Under the pieces are notes generated by a model. The model worked only from the letters and a program-made list of their open reading frames with translations, made no database searches and was not told the DNA's origin. Positions 1 to 13,500 of a stretch of DNA of 64,000 bases are shown piece after piece. Every line of letters begins with the position of its first letter. Positions within the stretch are counted from its first letter, which is position 1. The position numbers and the translations under genes are program-made. Origin of the DNA: Ditylenchus dipsaci (taxonomy: Eukaryota; Nematoda; Chromadorea; Rhabditida; Anguinidae); contig SADC01000272.1 of assembly GCA_004194705.1 (NCBI GenBank), forward strand, positions 62,001 through 126,000, written 5' to 3'.

Positions 1-1485
1 TTCCGATAAATCTTCGCACCAAGACCAAAGATAATTCATGCACCAACTAAACCAAGTGATCGTCTATTTGGTGCAAATTTTTATAAATGTTTTCAGGTTT
101 GAAAATATGTCTTCTGAATTAATCCGAGGGGAATTATTTTAGTTTTTTAAGGTCGCAATTCTGATTGGGTACACAGATTATTTTACTTGCTTGCCCTGAG
201 TATGTTAATAAAAATTAAAAGTTGGTTTTCGTCGCAAAATTTTTAGAATTTCTGGATTTTGGAGGTGGAAACCTAGGAACTTGCCGCGAGGAAATTACCG
301 AAGGTGAACTTAACGCCGCCCGAAATTTATGGCCGAGCAAATTTTTTCCGAGCAAATCATGGCCGAGCAAATTATGGTCCGAGCAAATTTTGTCACGTAC
401 CGCTTAAGAGCATCCTTGAGCACAGAACGCTTAACCACTGGACTTCCTGGACTTTCTATGAAATGATTATCAGATATATGTACTGAAAATTTTTACTCAA
501 CTTTCAAACACATTTTTCTACTCCAAAATCGACTTTTCAGCAGAAAAGGATAAGCATTTTCGAAGCTTTATCGATTGGCATATAGGGTTTTTCAATATCT
601 CATCGTCACTACCCTATGTTGCATTGTGAGTAAAAATATTTTTTTTAAAGTGCAATAAACAATATGTTTGTATAGCTCTATTACACACTCTTTTTGCCAA
701 AGACCTTGAATTAAACGTGAACAAGCCCACATAAGCACAATGGAAGTAGAAAGATGCTGCAAAACTCTTACCTGAAGTGTCTGTAAGTGATCTAATATAA
801 ATGAAAGAACTCACAAAATTGCTTTTTCGTGATATACAAAGTTATTTTTTGCTTCTAGGGTCTTGTTTCTATTTTTAGCTTTATTTTTGGTGCTCGAATG
901 TTTTAGTGACTTTGTTCATTTTCCACCATCAAAACTTTCCAATTTTCTAATAACTTTTTGCCTTTAAAATGAATTTACATAAAACAATGCTGAAAAAGAT
1001 CGCTGTTATACTTAACACCGGGTTTGACGCTATTAATTCATCTGATGCCAAAATATGTCTTGTACCGTGTTATTGTTTTTTCTAAAATTTTCTTGGTCCC
1101 TGTTATTTTATTTTTTGAGAATAAATATTTCAGGAAATGGTTAATCATCCTCACCCTAATCACAATATTATCATAACCATAATATACATTTCTCGGCATT
1201 TTAAGGCATTTTTTAGGAAAAAAGTAAGGCTGCTAAACAGAAAATTTTCGAGTGTCTGAAAGTATTTCGAAAATTCTAAAAATTTGAGCTTTTTAAGAAG
1301 TTATGGAAAAAAATTTCGGAAAGTCGTGTTTGCCAACGAATTTTCAAATAACGAGATTTTGGGTATGGAACAAAACTGCTTTGCTACAGAAGAGAATCAA
1401 ATTGCTTTCTGCTCAATTTAAATGATCAATTTGTTGTTGGTTAATCCTCACTTTTTTCCTCTTTTAATTCTTGTTTCGCCTTTAG
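1..1485. other. No gene seen; short repeats
   Basis: AT-rich DNA. A small tandem of GGCCGAGCAAATT-type units lies at 330-400. The stretch 496-628 recurs diverged at 30280-30415 (shared GATCGACTTTTCAGCA-like and CACTACC), so it is a dispersed repeat. Confidence 0.6.
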
Positions 1486-1566
1486 CTGAAAGGTGCTAAC
1501 CAGGAGGTAGAAGGACAACGACAATTGCTTCCCTCTTTGTTTTCAGAAAACACAGACAATAAAAAA
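1486..1566 (+). CDS. Tentative 5' exon of the RhoGEF gene
   Basis: An 81-bp phase-0 exon between a pyrimidine-rich acceptor (...cgcctttag) and a consensus donor (gtaagt). It encodes a short Gln/Leu-rich peptide starting LKGANQEVEG. The phase matches the next exon at 3987. The peptide has no known domain, so support is only splice-site quality, open frame and phase. Confidence 0.4.
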
Positions 1567-4500
1567 GTAAGTAGCAAGCAGTCGAATTTTCTTAAAAAAA
1601 GAAGATCAATTAAAGTAAGGAACAGCCCCAATGGCTTATGCTCTCAGTGTTGGAACACTTTGTCATATTTACACTTTCATCTATCATGTGGTTGTCCAGC
1701 TCTTTTGAGCTCGATTTTGAATAAAAGTTTTGGGTAGTTTTGTAATTTTTTCCATATTTTCTCTTTCTTACAAATGTGCCTTTACATACAGTCGACGCTC
1801 GATATAACGGACATCTATGTAACGGACGAAAATTTGACAAAAACTCCGTATAACGGACAAATGGCTAAAAATCCCGAAAATCGTATATTAAAAATGGTTT
1901 CATATACGAAAGATTCAAATATTTCGGCATCGATGCCAGCGCGGAACTAAAACAAAATCAGTATTCCATAAGAGTTTCTTCTCATTTGATGGTCAATATA
2001 TGACTTTTACTAGATCTCGGCTACAAAGCTAAAAACTTAAATATTAAAAACAACAGTGGTGGCCAAGACATTTATTGAGCTCGATGTTTTAACAAAACTT
2101 TAGAAGTTTTTTTATGCTTCAGTAGTATTTTATTCTAACTATTCTAGCCTTGGGCGAGAGTCCTCAACAAATTTGATCAAAAGTTAAATATTGGCTATCT
2201 ATTGAGACTGAACTCTCCTGGACAGATAAAAAATAAGCTCACGAAGTTTCATTGTAAGATGATTTTTAATATAAACAAATAATTATTTCAACAACTTTTG
2301 AAGTTTGTAATATTAAACATTGAATTTAGAAAAAATCATGATATTTTGTTAAACTTTCATTCAGTTTTTACTTGCAAATCACCAAAAATTGTATATCTAA
2401 AAGGTCAGGATTGAATTATTGACCCTAGTAGCGAATATACCCCTAATCCTTCCGTTTAAAAATTAAGTAAAGAGTACACAAATATATGTCCCAGAGCCCA
2501 CAAATAGTACGTAAGACATTTATTAGTCATAACTTCCGTACGCTGAGGGCTAAGCCTGAACTTGTTGTTTCAAAAGGTGGTTACAGCGGTTTTAAATCTT
2601 TCTATTTAGCATCACAACTATACAATTCAACAATTTGTGACCATAAATGATAAAAAATATCGTCACCCTCAAATTTCTTTCTCCAAACAAAATCTGATAC
2701 ATATGACTGAAATAATTCTCTTGCGGTACCTAATTCATTCTTGTGTCTTCTCTTGTAATTCTGCCAAACAGATTCAATTGCTTGAGTGTGCATTCCTGTC
2801 TCTGAATCAACGAAATTCGTGAATTTAAATTATATTCGCGAATTTAAATTAAATTATACAAAAAAGCAAAAATGTTAAGTGCGGGAGCAAACAGCATAAG
2901 TACCCATCCCAACTTGAAAAAGCAAGAAAAACAATTTTTAGAAGCAAATTGTGCTTAGAAGAAAGCCGAAATGTTGTACGTAATAGTTCTGGTGAATGGC
3001 AGAAATCGCAAAAAGTGGCAGGAATTTGGACAAAATCGAGGCTAAAATCCAACATCCTCTACGATTTGGAGGGACTTAAAAACTTTTATTTGAAGTTCCC
3101 TCAATTTTACAGTTTTGTGCCTAAAGGACCATAATTTTTGATGCAAATGAAAATTTGGCAAATTCAGATGCGCGCGGAACACTTCTCTTTTGTCAATCAC
3201 TGTACTCTTTGGAGTTATTTCGAGCGACTCAAAAGAGTACAGTGGGACATGAAAGAGAAGTGTCCGCGCGCATTTGAATTTGTCAAGTTCTCATTTGCAT
3301 CAACAAGTATGGTTCTTTAAAAAGAAGCTGAGATATTGAATTTTGGGGTCGCGGTAAAAATACCGACAAAAGTTTTCAAAAATTGGCTGAAAAATGGGCC
3401 TGCACATGAAAATCCATCCAAATCCAGGCTGATATCCACCATCTCCTATTTGGAGGGACTTAAAAGTTTTTTGCAGCTACCTTAATTCTACACTTTTGAG
3501 CTTAAAAAAGAGCTAAGATGTTGAATTTTATGGTTCCAGAAAGGCATCCGGCATAAGGTTGCAAAAACTGGCTGAAAATTGGACTTCAAGACAAAAGTGG
3601 CGACCCACGCATGCCAATTATTATCAAGAAATATGTCGGTTAGAAATGTGGTTTGCCTAAACCGCTGCATGACCAAATTCGGTCATGAATGCCGTCACAG
3701 AAAAAACCTCTATATTGCATCCCGCAAGGCACCGGTCCTGCCCGGATGCAATATAGAGGGTCGATAATAGGTAATTAACGGCATTTTTCGGCCACCCAAC
3801 TCAAAACAAAAAAACGGATGCAAAAAAGAGGTGGATGCGATATAGAGGGTTGCTATATAGATTTTTGACTGTGTATTGCGCGTAGATTGTAACGAAGTAG
3901 TAATATCATTCCTTTGTTGGTCTTAACGACCATTTTTAATTATGGACTGTTTTGCAATTAACTATTAAACGAAGATTCGACTTTAGATGTGGCAGCCTAT
4001 GTCTGGCAATGACTCAAGCATTTGGACATCTAGCCATACTTGTGCCAGTCCATGCCCTGCTACAACACTTTACCGGACTCTACCCAAATGCTACAAATCA
4101 TATGCTTATTCAGATCTAAATTTATCAAGCAACTACAACGGCGCAAACCTGAAACATGATCACATGGATTTGTCAAATATTAATATTTCATCAAATAAAA
4201 CCCTGTCAGATCTCCTCCATTCACTTTCCATTCTCGACCACCTCCTTCATACGGTTAGTTTCATATCTGTTTTTACCAAACTGACCTAATAAGTGGCAGA
4301 AATAAAAAACAAGTTGTTTACAATTCAATTCTATTGTTTCTTAAAGATTATGTATTATGTGTTTGTGTGCACACGCGTGTATTAAGTTATTAGGGAGGGT
4401 GGTGGTAGTAAACAACAATTGAAGAAATGTTTCTTTTGTTCTGAATGAACTGCTCTCATCCAAGCGAAATTGCTTTCTCTACCGAAAACAATCCAAATAT

Positions 4501-7500
4501 TAATATAAGCATGAGGAATTCTCTGTAGAAAAAGTTATTATTGTTTCTGAGCCACTTTAAGCTTTTTTGTTACAGTCAACTCCCGATTTAGTGTACACCG
4601 GATTTAGTGTACACCTCGGTTTAGTGTACACCTGGATTAAATCATTTTGGCTGGCGGTTAATTAAAATGACAAGAATGAACCCTCGATTTAGTGTACATT
4701 CGATTTAGTGTACACCTGGAGCCGGTCCCCAGGGTGTACACTAAATCGGGAGTTGACTGTATTTGACTTATACAGGACAGACCAAAGGTACTTGTTCACC
4801 TGCGACGCCCCTGGCTACTAGTCTGCCAGCGACTAATAGGTCAAACAGTATTATAACTACTTCTTATTGTGTTTTTAAAAGACTGCTTTAGTTTGGACTA
4901 CTTGACTTGGAGATTTAGTGTTGGCATGATTTAGAAATCTACAGGTCTTAATAGCACTAGTCTGCTTAAGATTACTTACTCTTATTAGAGGGGGAAGCTA
5001 CCGTATTACCTATAATAGCTCTCCCTGCTCTAATAACTCCCCATTATCACCCAAAATCTCGAGATCGACCTCAAATTTTTCCGATTTTTCGGGCATCCAA
5101 AAAATAACTCCCCGGGGGAGCTATTAGAGGAAATACGGTATTTAGGTTTGAAAAAGGAGTGGGTAGCGTTTGTGTGTTTTCAGCCCAAAATGGGTCACAG
5201 GTTCGATCCCAGGTGGTGGCTCGCTATTTATATTGGCTTCTTTGACTAATTTTTTGTTATAGTTCGATTTTTTAGCGCCAGATTCGGAATCAGCGACCCA
5301 AATTACCCCTAGACATTGGTCAAACAAGCCAAAATAAATAGTGCGCCACCACGTGGGATCGAACCTGCGCACCGTATTGGGTCAAAAAAACAAATCGCTT
5401 CGAAGACACTACCCTTTCGGTTCAATAAGGACAGATCCCATCCCTGTTCTACACTTATCATTTTTCAAAAAGCATAAATTAAGACATTTTTCACTGTTTG
5501 TGTTCTCAACCAATAATAACAGCTCAATTTAGTTTTCTCAATAATTACGCTCCTACGGTTCTTTTACACCCTTATTACACAATTTTATCGCTGTTGCAAA
5601 GCAAGTTTATTTCGCGCTGCTACAACTGCAAGTGAAATGACTTTTTGCAATCATAATTTCTTATTATTTTACAAATTGCCTTTTCTTATAAAACTATCAG
5701 TTTATTTTCTTAAACTTTTCTCCAGTTATAATGAAAAGTTCACTTATGTTTATCATGTATATTAGACCTTGTTGCGGTTTATCTGCTCAATTATATTATT
5801 GTTTTGTGGTTTAGCAACCAAATAAAAAAATCAATGGTTGTTTTTATTTCACCTATCATATTCTCTTGTGATAAGAGGAATGGTGGTGCGCGGTGTGCTT
5901 GATCTACTACTGCTCCTAATGCTACTCCCTTCTCTTCTCATAATTAATATTTTGTGAATGGTTGTGCGCAATGATGATGATTAGATTAAGGTGTTATTTT
6001 AAGGCTTATTAGGGGAAAACATAATTCGATGATAGAAATTTGTGTTTTTTCTAAGCTTCAAACTTTTTCTTTTAAGGCGCATTTTATAAATCTTGAGCTT
6101 CCAAATACGATGCTCAATTTTTCTTGTTGGAATTAGTACAGTTGATCTGGGAAACCTACCTAGTCAATATTAAATATGGTTCATCCTGAGTGAGCATTTC
6201 GAAATATTTATTAGGAATTGTTAGTAGCACTGGCCTCGAAATCGTATTATCAAAGGATGCCGATTTCGTCCCATACGTATGAAAAAACGGTGCGTTAACG
6301 TTTCCGTCTTTTTCAAATGAAAAAAACGGAACGGAAAAAAGTGATTTTTTGAAAAAAAAATTGCCTTCATTTCCCTGTTGTTTTGAAAACGCCAATAAGC
6401 AAAGCTCAAAAATTTTTGTGTTTAAGTCTACATATTGATTTTTACAAAGGTATATAAGCTAATAATGCATATAAACTACTTCACCTTGCCATAAAAATAT
6501 TTTAATTTTATAAAAGAACATGTAATTTAATCCCAGTTCTCTTCGAGAAGCTTGCACTTTTTCCAGATTGAAATATTGCGCACCAAGAATAGATACTATT
6601 TTTTCTAACAATTAATTTTTCACAAAAAGCTTGTAATATTTTTTTCCAATTTTCAATTTGTCACATAAATAGTATTGAATCAATTGTGTTGTTTATTCTC
6701 CTGTGGGCCTGTTTTTTAATATTTTTATAAATTTTTCAAAGAAGATTTTGTGCTATATAATTTTTCTATAAATTTTTTTAGCATAGACTTTCAAAAAGCT
6801 TTTTTAGGACTATTTTTGACATAATAAGAATCTTTTTGTAAAATTTTTAAATAAAAAATATGCTCTACCCGGATTAAACGTGTGAAATTCTCATTGTCGG
6901 CGCCGGGAATGGTCCTTTTATAAAAATGAAATTGAGCTCATCTTTATCTATGTACGCTTTTTAGCACACTGTTAAGTGAATTTAGAGCGCAATCATTAAA
7001 TAAGTTTTAAGGCAGATAATGTGCATTATTTAATGACCTCGCTAATTTCAAAATAGAAGATACTCTAGGTTAATTCTTCCGTTGTTTATGTCTTGACCAA
7101 TAAAGTAATCTTGACTTTAAATTTTCTTTGGTCGCTAAGGATACCACTAGGTATTAGTCAATAATTGCCATACACACTTCAAATTGTTGTCTTGGTGTAG
7201 TGCTGAGCCTAAAGTTATTTGCATTTATTTATTTCAAATTGTATGTTTTTTATTTTCCATTTTTTATCTCTCTAGGAAGAGATATACTGCGGCAGTGTGC
7301 AATTTGAAATACACAGTCTAACCTTGATTACCCTATATGTTATAAGGAAGCCTCTTGCTTTACATGGCCCGTCAAAATTTGATTTTTATAGCCGTACCGA
7401 ACTTTCGTGCCAAGACCAGTTCACAAAAGGTTAAGAATTTTTTGTCTTTTCTGGTTACAAATTTTTCTAGTCGCTGTGACCGCGGTGATGTTTAGTCTCA

Positions 7501-10500
7501 AAAACTTGCCGTGATCTCAGCTTTCGAATGACACTAAATACGAAATGGAAAAAATAATAAATTCCGCTAGATTTATTGATTCACACTGCTCAAAACGTTT
7601 TTGAAAAATAGACGAGCACTCTTCTCGAGTCCATAATTTTTTTCCTATGTTTATTTTGATTTTTTCTATGTTCAAATTGAAGAGCTGTGATTTTTCTACC
7701 CGCAGGTTTATTTTTTACAAAAATTGAGCTATTTATAGTTATTCCGAGCTAGTTATAGTTTTTTCTTTCGGTTTTTAAGCATGTGGAAACCAGAAAATCA
7801 GCTTATCCTCAGTAACTTTCTGACCAAGAACACTACGAAAATCCTTTTTTATTTAATGAGATCTGATCAAAATTTCTTTTAATTGCTTAAAAATGACCAT
7901 TTTTAATGACCCACTAAATTTAGAAAACTGGCTACCTTATGATCGTATCTTTGCTTTTTAGCAACAATTTTAGCACATCTGAGTTAAATATAGGTAGATC
8001 CCTGTGTTACTATTTATTTTGCATGTTTTTCTGGATACGAATTTAAAAAAAACGTGAATCAACACCAAAAAATGTGGAAAAAACTCAAATTGCGTCAAAA
8101 GAGCCGTCAAAGAGCCGTCCTTTAGAGGATGATTGAAAAATAAAACCCCCTCTTTAATAGAGCCCCTGTTCCCCAAAATTATGAGGATGGAAAAAAAACT
8201 GCTACATTAGCGATAAACTCCTCAAACTTGATCTTTGAAAATTGTTTTTGACTATTAACCTTTTGACTATTTTTGAAATGTTTGAAAATAAAATTTAGGG
8301 CGCTAGTAGCGAATACCCCCCCCCCCCCAAGCATCCGACCTTTAAAAAATGCTGTAACTACCCTTGCAAACAACAAGTTTATGCTTAGCCCTTAGGCTTG
8401 GGGGTAGGCCAGCGTACGGAAGTTGTGACTAATGAAGAGTTTGCGCACATTTTCCGGGGTCTGGGACATAAATTTGGGTACTTTTTACTAAAGTAAAAAA
8501 AGTGAAAATTGTTGGGGGGGGGTGGGGGGAGATGGTATTCGCTACTAGCGTCAAATTTAGATAATTTGAATTTTATAGCTAAACTTTTGTCGGCGCCTTA
8601 TACTCTGAAAGTCAAAAAATAAATGCCGCCTTTCTAACAAATTTATATATTTAGTCTATTTAGTAGAAACACTTTTTGGTTTCACAACTTTGACAAAGCA
8701 TTCTTCAAAAAATTTGATAACTATCTTTGTAAAGTAAGAATAAGGTTGACACCACAAAAACATGCTTTCCCATCCAATGCAAAGGCCAGCCAGCTGGCTG
8801 ACCAAACAAAACAGCAACAATGACAAGAAGCACACAGGGCGGTGGCGGCGTCATCATGCGATAATCAACAGCATCAGTCACAATAAATAGCTAGCTGGCA
8901 ATAAAAAGATGCAAGACACAGGGATGCACACAATATTATCTGAGTGTTTACCAAGCTTGCTTGTACGATTTTCTATTCAGCAAATAAGCAGCAGGTCTGG
9001 CTTTGGGGGTGTGTGCTCATCCATGCGCGACAATATACAACTTTTTGGATGGTCAACGCTTGTTTTTTTTTCTGAAAGTATAGTTTAGGTATAATTATTA
9101 ATAACTCAGAGTTCTATTTTTGCAAATTCATATTTTTAGTCTATTCTACAGGGTGTGTCGGAATTACGGGCACTTTTTTTCAAATAAAAATTTTGTGGCA
9201 TTGAGTTTTCCCACAGTTCACTCTCGATATAGTGACACCTTGAATGAAAATTGGTTGGACGACAGAGAAACTCAACAAAGTTCACTCCCGATATAGTGAC
9301 ACCTTGAGCTCGAACACTGACCACAAATCAACTCCCGATATAGTGACACATTCGAATTTCCGTCAGATTTTTTGAATAAGCGCGCATTTTTTACAGTAAA
9401 ATCTACATCTCACTTTTCTCAGTCAATTTTTGGTGTCAGTCACAGTGACGCTTTGGATGAATTCTTCTACCAAGAGCGGAAGAAAGTTAAAAAACAAAGC
9501 CAATTAACTGGTTTTTTGATGTTCTTTAACTTATTGTTGAATTTTATGTATTCGGTGAATAAAATTGTATCGATACAAGGACACTCTCGATATAGTGACA
9601 CCTAAGAGTCGGTCCCAGGGGGGTGTCACTATATCGAGAGTCGACTGTATAAAATTTATAAGTATTTTTTTAAAGTTGACCACTCATTTTGTAGCTGACA
9701 TTCTTAGCTACAAAATAAGTAGTCAAATATGAAAAAATATTCATAAAATTTATAGAAAAAACACAATGCCACAAAATTTTCATTTGAAAAAGTTCGCGTA
9801 ATTCTAACACACCCTGTATTTTCAGCTACAGTCAACTCCCGATTTAGTGTACACCCTGGGGACCGGCTCCAGGTGTATACTAAGTCGAGTGTACACTAAA
9901 TTGAGGGTTCATTCTAGTCATTTTAATTAACCGCCGGCCAAAATTATTTAATCCAGGTGTACACTAAACCGAGGTGTACACTAAATCCGGTGTACCGTAT
10001 TTTCTGTAGTAAGTCCCCGGGGGAGTTATTTTTGAACCCTTAAAAAATCGGAAAAAAAATATTTCGATTTTGAGATTTTCGGATGCCCGACCGAAATCTA
10101 AAAAGTGGAATCAACTATGATCGTGGTGATTAAGAAAACGCAAAAAACAGATTTACAAAAATTTTTCCTTAGGCTGAGATATGGGGTCGAAATAGGAGGG
10201 AGTTATTAGAGAGGGGGGACTTAATAGAGTAAATACGGTACATTAAATCGGTAGTTGACTGTAGTTTAAGTAGAAACATTTTTTGGTATAAATGTTTAAT
10301 TTGACTATAAAAGCGGTGTGATTGTTGTTTAATGGATGAAGGTGGAGTGTGGTGCGAATCAGGTCAGACACACCACACTCGCCTAATCTCATTTATTTGT
10401 TATTTTAGTTCTGCTTCTTTGTTGTTAATGTTACTGATTAAAATGATTCTTTGAAGGTGTTTGCGACATTTAGAACACTAGTTTACATCCATCTGACCGA

Positions 10501-13500
10501 ACTTTTAAATAAGCCCTTAACACAACTTCAGTTTTATGTTTTGGATAAAAAAGCTTCATCACATAATTTGAATTTTGTTGCAAAGTCATTTTTCGAAATT
10601 TTAAAAAATCAATTTTTTCTGACTAATCAATCTGGGTTTTATTTTGTACATTAGAAAAAATTATGCAAACTTGTAACTTTTGAAAACATTGTACACTGTT
10701 TTTTTATCAATATAGCAAAACACAAAATTTTTGTTTCAAAAGCTTATTTCAATTATGAATTTATTCGAAATAATAAATATCTGCAATTAAATTTAGCCCT
10801 CTTATTGCTAAAACCCCTATGAATTGTGTGATAATTTAAAAAATGCCTTTTTGGACTTTTTCATACTTCCTTTTAAACCTTTCAAATTCAAGATTGGAAT
10901 AATTTTTTATTATTGTTTGAACATTGTTTTTAATGCACATCTATTGTGTTTATTTTATTGAACAGCTCCCAGGTAGCTTAATAAATGTCATCAATTTCCA
11001 TTTGGAAATCGATGGGGCATTGAGCTGCCTACGCAAATTTTTCAAAATTTTCCAAATATTTGGGCCTATATTTTTGAAATTAAAGAAATTACTTTTCTTA
11101 TAAATAAGCTTTTATAGTAACTGGTGTAACAAAAGTTCCCGGACAACTTTTGAGCTCACTTTTTAAAATAAAAATTTAACGATGAGAAAATTCCAAAAAA
11201 CAGGTTTTGTAGCCCTGAATCTCCTCTTTCAAATGGCATATTGCTTTCAACTTGACTATATTGGATAAGTCACCATTTGGCTCCAAACACTTGTCTGGTC
11301 AACCAAAAATTTTATCACTTTAACTGGTCAAATGTTTCATTGAATTTCCAGCGTCACTACAAAATTTTATCATCTTCTTGTAGCGCAGCTCAAGAGCTAC
11401 AAAACGCATATTACAGAATTATTTTTGAAAATCTGAGTGTTGAGATATGGCCTTTTGCAAAAAATCAATTTCTTTAAAAAATGACCAAAATCCGAAAAAT
11501 TGGCAAAAACTTTCATTTTGGTCATTTTTTAAAGAAATTGATTTTTTCCAAAAGGCCATATCTCAACACTCAGATTTTCAAAAATAATTCTGTAATATGC
11601 GTTTTGTAGATCTTGAGCTGCGCTACAACAAAATGATAAAAATTTGTAGTGACGCCCAAATTTCAATGAAACATTTGACCAGTTAAAGTGATAAAATTGT
11701 TGGTAAGCTTCTCAAAATGACCAGACAAGTGTTTGGAGCCAAATGGTGTCTTATCCAATATAGTCAAGCGGAAAGCAATATGCCAATTTATAGAAAAAAC
11801 ACAATGCCACAAAATTTTCATTTGAAAAAGTGCGCGCAATTCTAACACACCCTGTATTTTCGGCTACAGTCAACTCCCGATTTAGTGTACACCCTGGGGA
11901 CCGGCTCCAGGTGTATACTAAGTCGAGTGTACACTAAATAGAGGGTTCATTCTAGTCATTTTAATTAACCGCCGGCCAAAATTATTTAATCCATGTGTAC
12001 ACTAAATCGAGGGCTCATTCTACTCATCAATGACCAGACAAGTGTTATATTGCTTTCTCTCTTCTTCTAGAGATTTAGGGCTATAAAACCTATTTTTTGG
12101 AATTTTCTCATTGTAATTTTTATTTTAAAAAGTGAGCTCAAAAGTTGTCCGGGAACTTTTGTTACACCAGTTATAATAAGTTTGTTTTCATAGGTTAAAT
12201 CCCATTTTCCCTGATAATTTTACATTGTCATTATTGATGAACAAATTGTAAATTTTTTTAGAGTTGGCTATGATGCAGAAGTATGGTGCGGGCAGCTCAG
12301 CCGCTATTGCTGCAGCCAGACGCCGCCAAAAGCTGTTTGAAGAGTGTGTTTCTACTGAGCTTTATTTAACACCTGCAGACACTGAAAATGATGAGGTATT
12401 TTATTTTGCTAACAACTCTTAAAAAATTTTACGGAGCATTTTATTTGAATCGTCAAATTTTAATTGAAGGAAAACGTTTTTCACTACACCATAAATTTTT
12501 TAACGATGATTATGTTAAGTCGATTATTTTAATCACCATAATCAGTGCCCGAAACTTTTTGCAAAAATGTTACTTTGACGGCTAAGCTGATCTTTACCGA
12601 AAAGTAAAATGTAACGATTAAGCAGAATAAGTGCCAGCTTTTTAATGTACTGGGTTTCCGCTCAATTTCCGCCGTTTCATTTTCGATATTTTGATTACTT
12701 TTTTACATACTTTTAAGAAACTTATATATAATTCGAAAGCCTGTGTCGTAGGTAATTTTTCGGCTTAGTGGCGTTGCAAATGGTTTTTTAGATGAAAAGA
12801 TCTGCGACTTTAAAGTTCAAAACAGTTTTTTGGAATCTTTCACATTTTGAATTTACGCATTTCTTTAATAAACATTGACATAAAAGCACAATAAACAATT
12901 TCCAATTCATTCGATTGATTTCCATTTGGGCGCCATCGTTTTCTGAGACTAAACGCAGACACATTTCATAATAGATGCTTTTCGATAAAAAATAGATGCT
13001 TTTACCATATCTTGAGGCATTTGTCGCAAGGCCATTACAATTAGAGACAGAAAAGTGCCTTCGGGGCGGGTTTCGGGTCGGGGTTTCACTCTCTCGTGCA
13101 GTTCGGGGTCGGGGTTTTTAATGTCTTTCGGGGCGGGCCCCGGGGTTCAAAAAGCATCTCCAGATAGGATTCTCAGTTCACATTACCTCCGAAGAGGAAT
13201 GGATGAAAGACTTCTTGTTTGCGGATCCAAGCGATAACAGTCATTCTTTGAGGATGGAGGACGAAAAATTTCGAAAGTCTGTCCTTAACTTTAAAGCATC
13301 AGATCTCTTCATCTGAAAAATATTTTGCAAAGCCTAGGAGCCAAAAAAATCCTAACATACGGGCTTTCAAATAGTTTAAAAGACTTTTAAAAGTATGGGA
13401 AAAAATTAATCAAAAATCAAAAAAGAAACGGCGGAAATTGACACCCAGTAGTTAAAAAAAGCTTAAAAAAATAAGTCATATAGGGGTGACCGGACAATGC

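Noticed and set aside
5190..5225. Possible tRNA gene (B-box GGTTCGATCCC)
   Set aside because: No cloverleaf stems can be drawn around it, and an inverted relative lies 150 bp away, so it is a SINE.
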